Shown: positions 16,530-28,057, numbered from the stretch's first letter. The stretch: DNA of 64,000 nucleotides from Mucilaginibacter cryoferens (GCF_014205845.1 NZ_JACHCR010000001.1:372001-436000); one strand, 5' to 3'. Notes: generated by a model from the sequence alone, not told the origin. Made by a program: numbers and translations.

Positions 16530-19193
16530 TTGTTACTTACTTTTGGCAACTATTCTATAAATACAACTTCGCTCAAACGGGGCATATATCCATTTTTAAG
16601 GCTTTTGCCTGGTGCTAAGCTAAAAAGAAGCGGCGTACTGCTTTTTCTGCTGCTTTCAATATACGTTAAGGCGCAACAGGCAGATAGCAGTAAAACAAAG
16701 GAGAACCATGTACGCAATGTAAGCAGCGTAAGCGGCCATATTGTGGATGATGTTTCTGGTTTGCCGCTGCCCTATATCAGCATAACCTTTAATGGCAGCA
16801 GATTTGGCACTACTTCCGATAAGGAGGGTAGTTTTCAGCTAAGTGCCCCGGGTTCTTTTAGTCGCGTTACATTTTCTTATGTGGGTTACCAGGCAATCAC
16901 TAAAACCATTAAACCAGGTCAGATTAACACGTTACAGATACGTTTGCGCAGCAGGCAAAATCAATTAAAAGAAGTATCTGTTACATCGGGCAAAAGCAAG
17001 CGATATCGTAACAAGGGTAACCCGGCTGTTGAACTTATACAACAGGTGATTGATCATAAGGAGCAAAACCGGATGGAAGCGGCCGATTATTATCAGTACG
17101 ATCAGTACGAACGGATCGGGCTATCACTTTTTCATCTTTCGCCCAGGTTTATCAACAGCAAATTTTTCAGCAAGTACCGGTTCATGATCGATAGTACACT
17201 GCAGGTAAACGGGCATAAAGAAAGTTCGCTGCCGGTTTACTTTAGCGAAAAACTGTACCAAGAATACTATCGAAAGAAACCCGAAAAAACTATCCGGGTT
17301 TTAAACGCGCAAAAAGAGGTCAATATCATCAAGTTTATAGATACCGTTGGGCTCGACATTTACCTTAACCGCCTGTACGGCAATAATATTGACATATACG
17401 CCAATAACATTTTTATTATCACCAACCAGTTTTTGAGTCCCATTGCCGATCATTCGCCAGAGTTTTATAAATTTTTTATAACAGACACGCTGCAGACCGA
17501 TAAAGGCAAACTGGTGGAGATAAGCTTTACCCCCCGCAATAAAGGCGATTTACTTTTTGAGGGCCGGTTATTGGTTACTATGGATGGGCATTACGCGGTT
17601 GAATCGTGCGAATTGGATGTTAATAAACAGATCAATATTAATTTCATGCGCAGTCTCAAGATCAATCTCGATTTTGAGCAGTCGTCCGGCGGGCGTTATT
17701 ACCTGAAAAAGAGTGATGTTATAGCCGATTTCGGGATCTTAAGAAACAAAGGATCGGGCGTTTATGGCGAGCGAACCGTTACTTACAACAACTATAAGCT
17801 AAACGCGCCGCAAGCCGCCTCGTTTTATAACGGTAAAAGTTTGCAAATAGCACCAAATTCAAACAAACCGGATACCGGTTATTGGATGCAGCACCGCTCT
17901 GATAGCCTCACCCCTCAGCAGGCAAACTTATACGCGCACATTAACAGGCTGGAAAGCATGCCATCGTTTAAAAGATTAACGTGGATTGCATCAACGTTTA
18001 CCGGTGGATACGCAGATGTTGGGCCAGTACAAATTGGGCCTATAGGTTCTTTCTTCTCTTTTGACAACCAGGAAGGTGCCCGTTTCCAGTTGGGTGGCCG
18101 TACTACTCCCAAGTTTAACAGCTCTGTTTACCTGCAGGGATACGCCGCTTATGGAACAAAAGACAAAGAGTTTAAATACGATTTAAGCACGTATTTTTCT
18201 TTAAATAAAACCGCGCCATACCGGTACCCAAACAACTATTTTAAAATAAGTTATTTGTATGATGTAGATCTGCCCGGCCAAACGTATGCTATTACTAACC
18301 AGCAGGCCGCCCTCACATCATTTCACACAGGGTCAACAGATTATTGGATCTATAGCAGAATTTTATCGGTGGCCTATGTAAAAGACCTTGAAAATCATTT
18401 CTCGTACAACCTGGCCGTCAGAAACTGGAACCAGCGGGCAGCCGGAACATTGCTATTTCAATCTAACAATGATAACAGCATTATTCATGACCTAAGCACT
18501 ACCGAGGTTCAAGTTGGTTTGCGCTATGCCCCTCACGAACAAATAATACAAGGTACAGAACAACGCCATACTATCTACAGCAAATACCCCATTTTTAATT
18601 TGCAGATAAACCATGGCTTTGCCGGCCTGCTTAATAGCGTTTACAACTACAATAATATTTCGGCAAATATTTTTAAACGCTTTTATCTTTCTCAATTAGG
18701 GTATACTGATGTTACGCTGTTGGGCAACCTGATAACCGGTAAGGTTCCTTTTCCGCTTTTAAATATCCCTCCCGCTAACCAATCCCTGGGTTATACGCCA
18801 GATGCTTACAACAAAATGAACTACCTTGAGTTTGTGAGCGACCACTATGTTGGCATCAACCTAACCCAAAGCTTTAACGGCTTTTTTCTGAACAAGATAC
18901 CGTTGATAGAACACTTAAAATGGCGCGAGTATCTTTCTTTTAAGACCATATATGGTGGCTTGCGTAATGAGAACAATCCACTTTTTTCAAACAACCTGTA
19001 TAAATTCCCCACGGGTTCGGGCAGCGTAAACGGCACGTACGCCCTTGGCAGCACACCTTATGTTGAAGCAGGTGTAGGTATAGGGAATATTTTTAAACTA
19101 TTACGGATAGATGTGATCAAGAGATTTAATTATCTCGATCATCCCGGTATAACACAATATGGCATTAAATTCAGCATCACTCCTGATTTTTAA
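16530..19193 (+). CDS. DUF5686 outer-membrane protein with CarboxypepD_reg-like domain
   Basis: The open frame has 887 codons. After a signal-like segment ending LSIYVKAQ near residue 49, a CarboxypepD_reg-like domain (about 63-145: SGHIVDDVSGLPLPYISI through FSYVGYQ) leads into a DUF5686 region and a long predicted beta-barrel ending TQYGIKFSITPDF. The start is uncertain. The frame opens with TTG at 16530, but an in-frame TTG about 25 codons further (before PGAKLKRSG) would give a more normal signal peptide; no ATG lies between. DUF5686 proteins are outer-membrane proteins of unknown transport role. It is a single gene convergent with the one at 19222. Confidence 0.85.
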   Translation: MLLTFGNYSINTTSLKRGIYPFLRLLPGAKLKRSGVLLFLLLSIYVKAQQADSSKTKENHVRNVSSVSGHIVDDVSGLPLPYISITFNGSRFGTTSDKEGSFQLSAPGSFSRVTFSYVGYQAITKTIKPGQINTLQIRLRSRQNQLKEVSVTSGKSKRYRNKGNPAVELIQQVIDHKEQNRMEAADYYQYDQYERIGLSLFHLSPRFINSKFFSKYRFMIDSTLQVNGHKESSLPVYFSEKLYQEYYRKKPEKTIRVLNAQKEVNIIKFIDTVGLDIYLNRLYGNNIDIYANNIFIITNQFLSPIADHSPEFYKFFITDTLQTDKGKLVEISFTPRNKGDLLFEGRLLVTMDGHYAVESCELDVNKQININFMRSLKINLDFEQSSGGRYYLKKSDVIADFGILRNKGSGVYGERTVTYNNYKLNAPQAASFYNGKSLQIAPNSNKPDTGYWMQHRSDSLTPQQANLYAHINRLESMPSFKRLTWIASTFTGGYADVGPVQIGPIGSFFSFDNQEGARFQLGGRTTPKFNSSVYLQGYAAYGTKDKEFKYDLSTYFSLNKTAPYRYPNNYFKISYLYDVDLPGQTYAITNQQAALTSFHTGSTDYWIYSRILSVAYVKDLENHFSYNLAVRNWNQRAAGTLLFQSNNDNSIIHDLSTTEVQVGLRYAPHEQIIQGTEQRHTIYSKYPIFNLQINHGFAGLLNSVYNYNNISANIFKRFYLSQLGYTDVTLLGNLITGKVPFPLLNIPPANQSLGYTPDAYNKMNYLEFVSDHYVGINLTQSFNGFFLNKIPLIEHLKWREYLSFKTIYGGLRNENNPLFSNNLYKFPTGSGSVNGTYALGSTPYVEAGVGIGNIFKLLRIDVIKRFNYLDHPGITQYGIKFSITPDF

Positions 19194-19221
19194 TAACCAC
19201 ATCATGATATGGCGTTAAACC

Positions 19222-21159
19222 CTATTTAATTATCAGCTTTTTATTTACAATGCGGTCTGTATAATCCTGTATCAGGGCTTTACAATCAAGCATTCCTTTT
19301 TGCATTTCGGGGTTAGGCGTACCACCGTCCATCAAGTTTTTTTCGAGACCTTTATCGGCAGCGGCATATATTCCGGTGATCTTTTTACCGTCGAACAGAT
19401 AAGTATAATTCCCCTGCATAAATTGGTAGATATTACCCGTTGAGTTTATTACCCTTGGCGTTTCTGTGGGTAAATTACTGATCAGGCTGCGCCCCCACGA
19501 CCGGAAGGGTTTATCGTAACCAATCAAGCTCACCAACGATGGATATATATCCATTTGCGAAGCAAGGTCTGTACGTACCCCTTTTAATGCATAAGTCTTG
19601 TTAGCACTAAAAAATAATATAGGTACCGCAAACCTGTTAATTGGTTTACTATACTCGGGGTAATATGTTTGGCTGGTATGGTCGGCAGTGATCACAAAAA
19701 TGGTGTTATTGTACCATGACTGGGTTTTGGCGTAGTTAAAAAACAAACGTAAGGCATTATCAGAATACTGTACCGTTTTATCAATAGCAAGCGGACCGCC
19801 TTTAAACCTGTTAATATACTTTTCGGGCATCTGGTAAGGATCATGTGACGATAAGGTAAACAACGTGGCCATAAACGGTTGTTTTTGTGTGCTTAGAGTT
19901 TTACCCATAAACTGAAAAAAATTCTCGTCCCAAATGCCCCAGATGCCATCAAAATCACTGTCGTTGTTGTACTCGGTTCTACCATAATATTTTTTATAGC
20001 CTAAAATGTTACCAAAGCCCTGGAAACCCATGGAGCCATTTGCCGCGCCATGAAAAAATGAGGTTTGATACCCTAAACTATCGCAAACAGACACAATGGA
20101 CTGGATTTTTTGCTTTGCATATGGTGACGAAGTAAATGCCGTTTGAAAAGATGGAATACCAGCCAATACCGACGACATAGCATGAATGGATTGACGACCA
20201 TTGGCGTAAGCATTAGTAAATATCAAACTACTATCAGACAACGAATCTAAAAAAGGAGTATATGATTTAAAGTTGGGAATGTTTACCCCCCTATTCATAC
20301 TGCCCCAATACTCCCTTGCCATGCTCTCTAAAATTATAATAACGACATTGGGCTTTACAGCTGGGTTGCCCGCGTATTGTTTTACTGGTTTAATATTGGC
20401 TGTAATGTAGGCTTCATCTGTAAAGTGTACAATTTTATAGCTGTTACTGCTTATGGTTCTGATAATGGCAAAAGGCGTATTTAAAACCACATCGCCCTGG
20501 TTAGGTACCGTAACATGTTTGTAAGCATCAACCATGTTAATAGGCCTGGTGCTGTGTTTAAAATCGCCACGAATACCGCCAACCGTTAAAGCTGCAACTA
20601 CCAGGAACATAATGGCCGAAGAATAAAAATAAGCTGCGGGTCTTTTTCCGGTAAGTGGTTTAACTTTTACCCTGCGGTATAACCATACCCAACAAATGCT
20701 GCAAAGTATGTATATGATAATTATATACCAGTAGGTGCCAATAAAATGGACAAGAAGCGCTTTCTTATTGGTTTCATCGGCAAGTACATCAAGCGAAGCT
20801 TTGGTAGACCGTACCTGGCTGAAACGGTAATAAATAACATCTACAAAATTGGTTGCGTAAGCCAATAAGTTGGTAACAAAGTATAAAATGGAAAGCCCTT
20901 TTTGATAACCCGCTTTTGTGTTGACTGTTAAAGGCAGGATGCTTAGCACCAAAAATAAACTATTGATGTACAACAAAGCAGTTGTATCAAAAGCCATCCC
21001 GTAATAACATAGCTTTAGCAAGGTGCTAAAATCGTCGACAGCCAGAAGGTGGGTATTAAATGCAAAAAATAAAACCCTGCTTATAAAGTAAAATAAATAG
21101 ACCAAAAACAATCTATATAAAAGTGCTTTATACTCCTGTAACCTAAATTTAGTCTCCAT
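19222..21159 (-). CDS. LTA synthase-family membrane phosphoglycerol/phosphoethanolamine transferase-like protein
   Basis: This 645-residue protein has about five N-terminal membrane helices (residues 13-185) followed by a periplasmic alkaline-phosphatase/sulfatase-fold domain from about residue 270. The metal-site block NVVIIILESMAREYWGS, the likely nucleophile S324 in NGRQSIHAMSSVLAGIP, SSHDPY and ITADHTSQTYY are in family order. Family members transfer phosphoglycerol or phosphoethanolamine from lipids to envelope glycans. Ser replaces the Thr of Staphylococcus LtaS. Since Bacteroidota have no classical LTA, an envelope glycan or lipid decoration role is inferred. No partner gene adjoins it. 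Confidence 0.85.
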   Translation of the reverse strand: METKFRLQEYKALLYRLFLVYLFYFISRVLFFAFNTHLLAVDDFSTLLKLCYYGMAFDTTALLYINSLFLVLSILPLTVNTKAGYQKGLSILYFVTNLLAYATNFVDVIYYRFSQVRSTKASLDVLADETNKKALLVHFIGTYWYIIIIYILCSICWVWLYRRVKVKPLTGKRPAAYFYSSAIMFLVVAALTVGGIRGDFKHSTRPINMVDAYKHVTVPNQGDVVLNTPFAIIRTISSNSYKIVHFTDEAYITANIKPVKQYAGNPAVKPNVVIIILESMAREYWGSMNRGVNIPNFKSYTPFLDSLSDSSLIFTNAYANGRQSIHAMSSVLAGIPSFQTAFTSSPYAKQKIQSIVSVCDSLGYQTSFFHGAANGSMGFQGFGNILGYKKYYGRTEYNNDSDFDGIWGIWDENFFQFMGKTLSTQKQPFMATLFTLSSHDPYQMPEKYINRFKGGPLAIDKTVQYSDNALRLFFNYAKTQSWYNNTIFVITADHTSQTYYPEYSKPINRFAVPILFFSANKTYALKGVRTDLASQMDIYPSLVSLIGYDKPFRSWGRSLISNLPTETPRVINSTGNIYQFMQGNYTYLFDGKKITGIYAAADKGLEKNLMDGGTPNPEMQKGMLDCKALIQDYTDRIVNKKLIIK

Positions 21160-21464
21160 TAAAAATATCGCTTTTACCCTTAAGTTGATAAGGCAAGGAA
21201 TGATAAAGTACTCCCCGTAAAGGGCCTTCTGTATATTGTTGCATTGCTAAAGGGGGTGTAAAAACCCGAAGTTAGTAAAAAAGGAAACGATTTATTAACA
21301 CGCAGCTAACATGACAATATATCGACAGACCGCTGATTATTTAGAAAACAGCCCTGTTTAAGCTACGGACTGCATTAGCGGGTATGCAGCAAAACGGATG
21401 ATTAAAAAAAGATGACTTTAGACTGAAACTTACGTTATTATAGCAAAGGCATACCTCCACTAAA
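21160..21464. other. Intergenic region, nothing recognised
   Basis: About 305 nt between two leftward genes. I see no open frame, strong dyad or terminator with a U-tract. The promoter of the LTA-synthase-like gene is presumably here. Confidence 0.5.
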
Positions 21465-22031
21465 TTACCTGATATTTTTTCTTATCCGGCTTAAGGAAGT
21501 TGGCGTAACACCTATAAATGATGCCAGGTATTTTTGGGGGATCTTTTGCATAAATGCAGGTTTCGATAACAGATCGCGATATCGCTGATCGGCGGAATCT
21601 CGTTGGAGCGCTGTAAATCTATCAATAAGGTTAAGAACCGCATCTTCCCAAAAATTACGCATCATTTCCTGCATTTTGGGGTGGGTTTCATACAGTTGCT
21701 GTAATTCTGTTTTGGGCAGATATAGCACCTCTGTATCTTCAATAGCCTGTAAAAAGTATATAGACGGCTTGCCGCTAATAAAACTGTATATATCTATGGC
21801 AGATGAGTTTTTAAAAGCGAACCAAACAGAAATTTCAACATCTTTAGTAACGTAAAACAAGCGCAAACACCCCTCCTGTACAAAAACAAGATCTTTACAG
21901 GTATCGCCTTCCTGCAGCAGCAGCTCGCCTTTCTTTAAGTGCTTTTTTGTAAACCGGTTTACAATATCATCAAGCCCGGCATCATCCAGCGTTACGTAGT
22001 TATTAATAAAGTGTTTTAACCCGGTACTCAT
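21465..22031 (-). CDS. Crp/Fnr family transcriptional regulator
   Basis: This 188-residue protein has a cyclic-nucleotide-binding beta-roll (about residues 25-115, KKGELLLQEGDTCKDLVFVQEG) and a short C-terminal helix-turn-helix (YLASFIGVTPTSLSRIRKN, about 166-184). The effector pocket lacks an obvious cAMP-binding RxS pattern (the region reads PSIYFLQAIEDTEV), and there is no FNR-type cysteine cluster. Such compact Crp/Fnr proteins are common in Bacteroidota, with few known ligands. It is a single leftward gene behind the ompA terminator. The targets are unknown. Confidence 0.88.
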   Translation of the reverse strand: MSTGLKHFINNYVTLDDAGLDDIVNRFTKKHLKKGELLLQEGDTCKDLVFVQEGCLRLFYVTKDVEISVWFAFKNSSAIDIYSFISGKPSIYFLQAIEDTEVLYLPKTELQQLYETHPKMQEMMRNFWEDAVLNLIDRFTALQRDSADQRYRDLLSKPAFMQKIPQKYLASFIGVTPTSLSRIRKNIR

Positions 22032-22076
22032 CTAAAAATTTTATTCTAAGGTCGGTAATTTGGCTGTATAAACCAC

Positions 22077-22107
22077 AAAAGCCTCCCAAAATTTCGGGAG
22101 GCTTTTT
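22077..22107. terminator. Bidirectional terminator between OmpA and Crp/Fnr genes
   Basis: AAAAGCCTCCC and GGGAGGCTTTTT form an 11-bp stem around an 8-nt loop, with A- and T-tracts on either side. It ends the leftward ompA transcript before the Crp/Fnr gene. Confidence 0.9.
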
Positions 22108-22136
22108 AACAGCTGCGTTAGCAGCATATTCAATTA

Positions 22137-23513
22137 CTAAAATAAAGTGAACTCAACCCTACGGTTAGCCTGACGGCCGGCAGCAGTTTTGTTGGTTGCT
22201 ATTGGTTGTGTTTGACCATAACCGGTAGCTTCAATACGTGATGCATTGGCACCTTTATCTACTAAATAAGCTTTAATTGCTTCGGCACGATCTTTTGATA
22301 AACGCATGTTTAAATCAGATGAACCGGTGTTATCAGTATGGCCGGCTAATTTAAGGCTGAAGTTTTTGTCAACCAATAACTGGGCAACCCTATCTAAACT
22401 TGGGTAAGAATGCGCACGGATAGTTGCTTTTCCTAAATCAAATTCCAGGTTTTTAATAGCGTCTTTAACTACCTTTTTGTCCTCTTCGGTAACGTATATA
22501 ACCGGTTTGGCCAACGGGCAACCAGAACCATCTACCTTTGTACCGGCAGGAGTGTTAGGGCATTTGTCGTTTACATCTACCACGCCATCGCCGTCGCTAT
22601 CTGTAGTTAATTTTGCAAGGTTTGCGTTAGTAGTGTTCAAATCATTTCTTAACTCATCATTTTTAGCTTTCTCTGCATCAATTTCGCGTTGTAATGCAGT
22701 TCTGGTTTCTTGATTTTCCCATAGGTACTCGGTACGCATAGATGATACCGGGTTATGTGTTGCCATCTGAGGCTTTTTGCGGCTGCCCAAAGCAAACTCT
22801 AAACCGATGTGCGCGTAAGAAAATCTATCATTGGTCGATCCGTATTTGTAACCATCAAAATTATCGGAGTTAACAAAGTTAACCTGGTAACCTAAATCGA
22901 GGTTTACACCCGGCGCAATGTCAAATTTAAAACCAAGACCAATAGGGATAAATACTTCATTTATAGAACCATTACCAGTTGTTTTGTATTTTGTTTCCTG
23001 GCCACCTACTGGTGTAATTTTGGGTGTATAGTTCATTTCACCAGCACCTATGGTTAAATATGGCTGAATAAATGGTTTTTCGTGGCGCCAGTTAATGTTG
23101 GCCAAAGTAATATTGGCACTTAAACTTGCCGACCAGTTGATATTGGTTTCGTACTGCGAATAGGTAGACTCGCCCAAGGCATTTGTTGCACTGCTGGTAC
23201 CTTTTACTTTACCACGCAAGAAATCGGCCTGTAAACCAAATGAAGGCAGTATTTGCTTTTTGATATAGGCACCGTAACCAACTTGTTCTGTTGGATGGGT
23301 AAAATCCTGCCTACTGTTGCTGCCAAAAACAGTGAACGGGGTTAACACACCACCATTAACACCTACCGACCAGGTACGCAACTGACCACCGCCCGAAAAT
23401 GGCTTTACGTAATCTTTTGCCGCAGCCGAAGTATCAGGAGTTTGTGCAAATAATTTACCACCTACCATAATTCCGGTAAGGAGAAGGGTGGCTTTTTTTA
23501 AGTTTGTTTTCAT
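22137..23513 (-). CDS. OmpA family outer-membrane protein with thrombospondin type-3 linker
   Basis: This 458-residue protein has a signal peptide (to about residue 23) and an N-terminal eight-stranded-barrel-like domain (to about residue 245). A coiled-coil-like stretch (about 270-300) and a calcium-type TSP3 repeat (DSDGDGVVDVNDKCPNTPAG) follow. The C-terminal OmpA peptidoglycan-binding domain (about 345-458) has HTDNTG, LSKDRAEAIKAYLV and GRQANRRVEFTLF, so the Asp and Arg that contact diaminopimelate are present. It anchors the outer membrane to the cell wall. It is monocistronic, with a strong terminator after it and a 356-nt region separating it from the divergent sensor kinase. Confidence 0.95.
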   Translation of the reverse strand: MKTNLKKATLLLTGIMVGGKLFAQTPDTSAAAKDYVKPFSGGGQLRTWSVGVNGGVLTPFTVFGSNSRQDFTHPTEQVGYGAYIKKQILPSFGLQADFLRGKVKGTSSATNALGESTYSQYETNINWSASLSANITLANINWRHEKPFIQPYLTIGAGEMNYTPKITPVGGQETKYKTTGNGSINEVFIPIGLGFKFDIAPGVNLDLGYQVNFVNSDNFDGYKYGSTNDRFSYAHIGLEFALGSRKKPQMATHNPVSSMRTEYLWENQETRTALQREIDAEKAKNDELRNDLNTTNANLAKLTTDSDGDGVVDVNDKCPNTPAGTKVDGSGCPLAKPVIYVTEEDKKVVKDAIKNLEFDLGKATIRAHSYPSLDRVAQLLVDKNFSLKLAGHTDNTGSSDLNMRLSKDRAEAIKAYLVDKGANASRIEATGYGQTQPIATNKTAAGRQANRRVEFTLF

Positions 23514-23869
23514 ATTTATATTTTTTAATTATTAGTTTATTTTTCAATAAACCATAACCCTATATTGCAACATCAATGCCTTATATAAACAGTGTATTGT
23601 TATTTATGATAAATAACTCCTAAATAGCATGCTTTCAAATGATTGGTTGAAATGCCCTTATAGAACTTTACTTTTTGTATTAAAAAGTAAATGGGTCAAA
23701 AACAGTACAATTTTGTACCGCCAATACTACTAAATGGCCAAAAAAGTACTACCTTCTGTTTTAAACTATTAGGAAACTAATTGATAATATTAACGTATAA
23801 ACCTATAGATATAAACCCGCTGGGTTCGGCAGTTTTTTTGTGCTCATAATTCATAACAACCTGTTCTAA
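23514..23869. other. Divergent intergenic region between ompA and hybrid kinase
   Basis: This AT-rich region must hold promoters for both genes. The only dyad noticed is GTACAA-TT-TTGTAC at 23705-23718. No confident TANNTTTG promoter was assigned. Confidence 0.5.
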
Positions 23870-26800
23870 ATGTTTAAATGGTTCTGTAATTTTAAACCTA
23901 TTATTTGCGCTTTGCTATTAAGCTGCATTATAATACCGCTTAATAGCTACGGCCAAAACGAGAGCCTTAAGTTTTTACATGTTGGTACTGCTGAGGGTTT
24001 ATCGCAGATAAATGTTAACTGCATTTTTCAGGATAGCCGGGGGTTTATGTGGATAGCTACCCGCAACGGATTAAACAGGTACGATGGCTATAGATTTATT
24101 ACCTATCGCTATGATGCTAAAGACAGTACATCAATAAGTAACAATACGGTAACAGATATTGCCGAAGACAGCAATGGCAATATTTGGCTTGCAACACAGG
24201 GTGGCCTAAACATGTACCAGCGAAAGACCGGGCACTTTGTACGATATCTTCACGATAATAACGCCCCAAAAAGCATTGCAGATAACATTATCAACCGCTT
24301 ACTTTTTGATAGCGGAAGCCTTTGGGTAGCCACGCAAAACGGCGGGGTAGATCATTTTAATTTAAAGAGTGCCGTTTTTGAACACCACAAGCACGTAGAT
24401 AAAGACCCACGTAGCTTAACAGATAATAACGTTCACTCGGTTTATAAAGATTCGCAACAACACATTTGGATTGGCACCGCCCGTGGCCTCAATCTGTATA
24501 ATAGTAAAACCAACACATTTTCTAACTTCCCATATTATAATCCGGCTACAAAAACTACCCAGAGCAAAAACATCATTTGCATTTTCGAGGATAAATATCA
24601 TCAGTTATGGCTGGGTAGCCAGGGCGACGGGCTTTTTTTATTTAATCAGCATAGTAAAACTTTTAAACAGTTTTTGCATAACGATAATGATATAAACAGT
24701 ATTTCTGCCAACACCATTTACGCTTTAAATAACGATGAAGAGGGAAACCTTTGGGTTGGTACCGAAAACGGCGGTTTATGCATATTAAATACACGCACCA
24801 AAAAATTCGGCATTTATGAACACGATGAAATTGATAATAACAGTATAAACGGCAACTCTGTATATGGCATTTGCCGCGATAGGGCAGGCAATATGTGGAT
24901 TGGCGCTTTTGGCGGAGGCATCAACCTATCAAAAAAAACAGCATCGAGTTTTAACTTATACCGGCATAACAACCGCCCCGAAAGTCTATCTAACAACTAT
25001 GTGCTAGACCTGGCCGAAGATAGCGATCATAAAATATGGATTGGCACCGATGGCGGCGGTTTAAACAAATTTGATCCGGTAAGCAAAACCTTCAGCAATT
25101 ACAAACAACAGCCCAATGGCAAAAATGGCATTACCGGTAATTATGTACTCACCGTAAAACCAGATGCCGGGGGTAATATTTGGATTGGCACCTGGGCCGA
25201 TGGCCTAAGCATATTTAACCCTAAAACAAAAGCCTTTACCAATTACAGGCACGATGCCGCCAACCCCCAGGGAATTGCAGGCAACAATATATATTACATT
25301 TTACATACCCGCGATAAAAAAACATGGCTTGCCACTTTTAACGATGGCTTGGATTGTTATGATAACCAAACAAAAATATTTACCCATTATCATTTTAATG
25401 CCAATGATCATAAAACCCTCAGCAGCGACCGCCCTTATGTGATGTACGAGGATAGCCATAACAATTTTTGGATAGGCACATCAGATGCTGGTTTAAACCT
25501 ACTGGATAGAAAAACAGGGCTATTTAAACGCTTTATGCATGATGAACGCACAAACAGCATCAGTAATAATGGCGTAACCGATATTTTTGAAGATAGCAAA
25601 GGCAGGCTTTGGCTAGCAACATTGTCGGGCCTCGATCTTTTTGATCCTGTAAGAAGTCGTTTTACTACCTTCACCAAAAAAGATGGCCTGCCGAGCGATA
25701 TTATTTATGCCATAAGGCAGGATGACGCAGGTAAACTTTGGATAAGCAGCAACGGCGGCCTCTCCAAATTTGACCCGGAAAACAAAATTTTTTATAATTA
25801 TACAGTTGAAGATGGCTTACAGGGCGATGAATATAAGCCACATTCGGCCTTAAAGGCCAGCGATAAAACCATCTACTTTGGTGGCATAAATGGTTTCAAT
25901 TCGTTTTTGCCAGGCAAGGTGTTAAAACAAGCCGATTTTGCCCCATTGGTTATCACATCTTTCCAGCTATTTAATAAACCGCTTGCCATAGCTGTAAACG
26001 CGCAAGATCCATCGCCATTAAAAAACGACATTACCGATACCCGACACCTCACCCTATCCTATAAACAGTCGGTTTTTTCATTTGAGTTTGCCGCTTTGGA
26101 TTATGCATCGGCTGATAGAAAACAGTATGCCTATTTTCTGGATGGCTTTGATAAAGAGTGGAATTATATAGGCAGCCATAACTCGGCATTGTACACCAAC
26201 CTGCCACCGGGGCATTACGAGGTAAAACTAAAATACCGCAATAGCCAAGGTATATGGTCGCCGGTAATGTCGCCGCTAAAAATTACTATTGTGCCACCGT
26301 TTTGGTTAACATGGTGGTTTATTGCGCTTGCCGCCATAGTGTTTGTTGGAGCAATTTATAGTTTATTTAAATATCGTATCCGTGCCGTACGGCAACAAAA
26401 AGAACACCTGGAACTTTTGGTTAAAGAACGTACAGAAAGCATTACCCAGCTTACCATCGAAGAAAGAAGATCTCGTGAGGCGGCCGAAAAAGCTCGCGAA
26501 GAGGCCGAAAATGCCAACAAAGCCAAGAGTATATTTTTAGCCACCATGAGCCATGAAATACGTACGCCAATGAATGGTGTAATTGGCATGGCTACCCTAT
26601 TGGCCAATACCGACCTTACTGCCGAGCAAAGCGAATATACCGAAACCATCAAACACTCGGGCGATGCCTTGCTAACTGTTATTAGTGATATTCTTGATTT
26701 CTCTAAGATCGAATCGGGCAATATGGAGTTGGAAGAACACGATTTTAATATCAGGGATTGTGTTGAAAGTGTGCTCGATCTTTTTGCCGATAAGGCTTCC

Positions 26801-28057
26801 AAACTCAATATCGATCTTATTTATCAGATAGAATCGGGCGTGCCAGATCATATTATTGGCGATGCGATGCGCCTGAGGCAGGTTTTGATAAACCTGGTAG
26901 GCAACGCAATTAAGTTTACAACCCAAGGCGAGATCTTCATCAGCGTAAATCAAATTACGTTAAATAACGATGAACTTGATCTGCAATTTGTTGTACGCGA
27001 TACAGGTATAGGCATTCCACAAGATAAACTATCCAGGCTTTTCAGAGCTTTTTCGCAGGTAGACTCCAGCACCACCCGCAAGTACGGTGGCACGGGGCTT
27101 GGCTTGGTTATCAGCGAAAAACTGATCCACTTAATGGGCGGCGAAATTAATGTGGCCAGCGAACTGGCTAAAGGCACAACCTTTAGTTTTAATATTAAAA
27201 CCAACGCAGGGATAAAAACCGAACCCGACTATTTAAATACCGACGCAGCCGGCCTGGAAAATAAGCAAATATTGGTAGTTGATGACAATGCCACCAACCG
27301 CAACATTATGGAAACCCAGCTAAAGCATTGGCGTTTTATTCCGTTGATAGCCAAATCTGGCGATGAGGCCTTAACCATACTGGCCCAAAACAGCCAGGTT
27401 GAGCTGGTAATTACTGATATGTACATGCCTGTTATGAATGGCTCGCAACTGGCCCGTAAAATAAAATTAGCATACCCTAATTTGCCACTGATATTGCTTA
27501 GTTCAATTGATAAACAAAGCAAGTATGAGCCCAATTTGTTTAATGTAGTACTCACCAAACCCGCAAAACATAACCTGCTGCTGAAGCATATTACCGACCA
27601 GTTAAAAAACGACAAAAGTACCCACACTGTTCAAAAACCTAAAAAAGAATACCTGTCTAAAGACCTGGCTTTAACCTACCCTTTGCACATTTTAATTGCC
27701 GAGGATAACCCTATCAACCAAAAGGTGGCCAAACAGATACTTCAAAAAATGGGTTATCAGCCCGATATTGCCATTAACGGACTGGAAGTTTTAGACGCCG
27801 TTGCAGCAAAAAGGTACGACATTATTTTGATGGATGTACAAATGCCCGAAATGGATGGTTTAGAAGCGACCCGGTACATCCGCAAGCATTTAGCTATTCA
27901 ACCCACCATTGTAGCCATGACAGCCAATGCCATGGTTGAAGATAAAGAAGCCTGCCTGCAAGCCGGCATGAACGATTACCTGAGCAAACCTATGAAAGTT
28001 GCCGAAATGATTGCCATGCTGGAAAAATATGGTAAAGCGGCAAACCAAAAGGTTTAA
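23870..28057 (+). CDS. Hybrid sensor histidine kinase/response regulator with beta-propeller sensor and two receiver domains
   Basis: This 1395-residue protein has a signal peptide (to about residue 28) and a periplasmic sensor of repeated two-component-propeller blades (recurring D-x-x-G-x-(I/L)-W-(I/L)-G/A patterns, about 45-690). A Y_Y_Y domain (about 730-800) and one membrane helix (about 808-835) follow. HisKA carries H895 in [13 protein letters not shown], and HATPase_c has DTGIGIP and GGTGLGL. REC1 has D1183 and REC2 has D1322 as predicted phosphoacceptors. Unlike classical HTCS regulators of glycan loci it has no C-terminal AraC HTH, so it must signal through a separate partner. No HPt or DNA-binding partner adjoins it. 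It may sense a glycan, by family analogy. Confidence 0.93.
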   Translation: MFKWFCNFKPIICALLLSCIIIPLNSYGQNESLKFLHVGTAEGLSQINVNCIFQDSRGFMWIATRNGLNRYDGYRFITYRYDAKDSTSISNNTVTDIAEDSNGNIWLATQGGLNMYQRKTGHFVRYLHDNNAPKSIADNIINRLLFDSGSLWVATQNGGVDHFNLKSAVFEHHKHVDKDPRSLTDNNVHSVYKDSQQHIWIGTARGLNLYNSKTNTFSNFPYYNPATKTTQSKNIICIFEDKYHQLWLGSQGDGLFLFNQHSKTFKQFLHNDNDINSISANTIYALNNDEEGNLWVGTENGGLCILNTRTKKFGIYEHDEIDNNSINGNSVYGICRDRAGNMWIGAFGGGINLSKKTASSFNLYRHNNRPESLSNNYVLDLAEDSDHKIWIGTDGGGLNKFDPVSKTFSNYKQQPNGKNGITGNYVLTVKPDAGGNIWIGTWADGLSIFNPKTKAFTNYRHDAANPQGIAGNNIYYILHTRDKKTWLATFNDGLDCYDNQTKIFTHYHFNANDHKTLSSDRPYVMYEDSHNNFWIGTSDAGLNLLDRKTGLFKRFMHDERTNSISNNGVTDIFEDSKGRLWLATLSGLDLFDPVRSRFTTFTKKDGLPSDIIYAIRQDDAGKLWISSNGGLSKFDPENKIFYNYTVEDGLQGDEYKPHSALKASDKTIYFGGINGFNSFLPGKVLKQADFAPLVITSFQLFNKPLAIAVNAQDPSPLKNDITDTRHLTLSYKQSVFSFEFAALDYASADRKQYAYFLDGFDKEWNYIGSHNSALYTNLPPGHYEVKLKYRNSQGIWSPVMSPLKITIVPPFWLTWWFIALAAIVFVGAIYSLFKYRIRAVRQQKEHLELLVKERTESITQLTIEERRSREAAEKAREEAENANKAKSIFLATMSHEIRTPMNGVIGMATLLANTDLTAEQSEYTETIKHSGDALLTVISDILDFSKIESGNMELEEHDFNIRDCVESVLDLFADKASKLNIDLIYQIESGVPDHIIGDAMRLRQVLINLVGNAIKFTTQGEIFISVNQITLNNDELDLQFVVRDTGIGIPQDKLSRLFRAFSQVDSSTTRKYGGTGLGLVISEKLIHLMGGEINVASELAKGTTFSFNIKTNAGIKTEPDYLNTDAAGLENKQILVVDDNATNRNIMETQLKHWRFIPLIAKSGDEALTILAQNSQVELVITDMYMPVMNGSQLARKIKLAYPNLPLILLSSIDKQSKYEPNLFNVVLTKPAKHNLLLKHITDQLKNDKSTHTVQKPKKEYLSKDLALTYPLHILIAEDNPINQKVAKQILQKMGYQPDIAINGLEVLDAVAAKRYDIILMDVQMPEMDGLEATRYIRKHLAIQPTIVAMTANAMVEDKEACLQAGMNDYLSKPMKVAEMIAMLEKYGKAANQKV

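Noticed and set aside
26356..27627. Several minus-strand frames of 84-150 codons
   Set aside because: Antisense shadows of the histidine kinase and receiver domains; no homology-like features.
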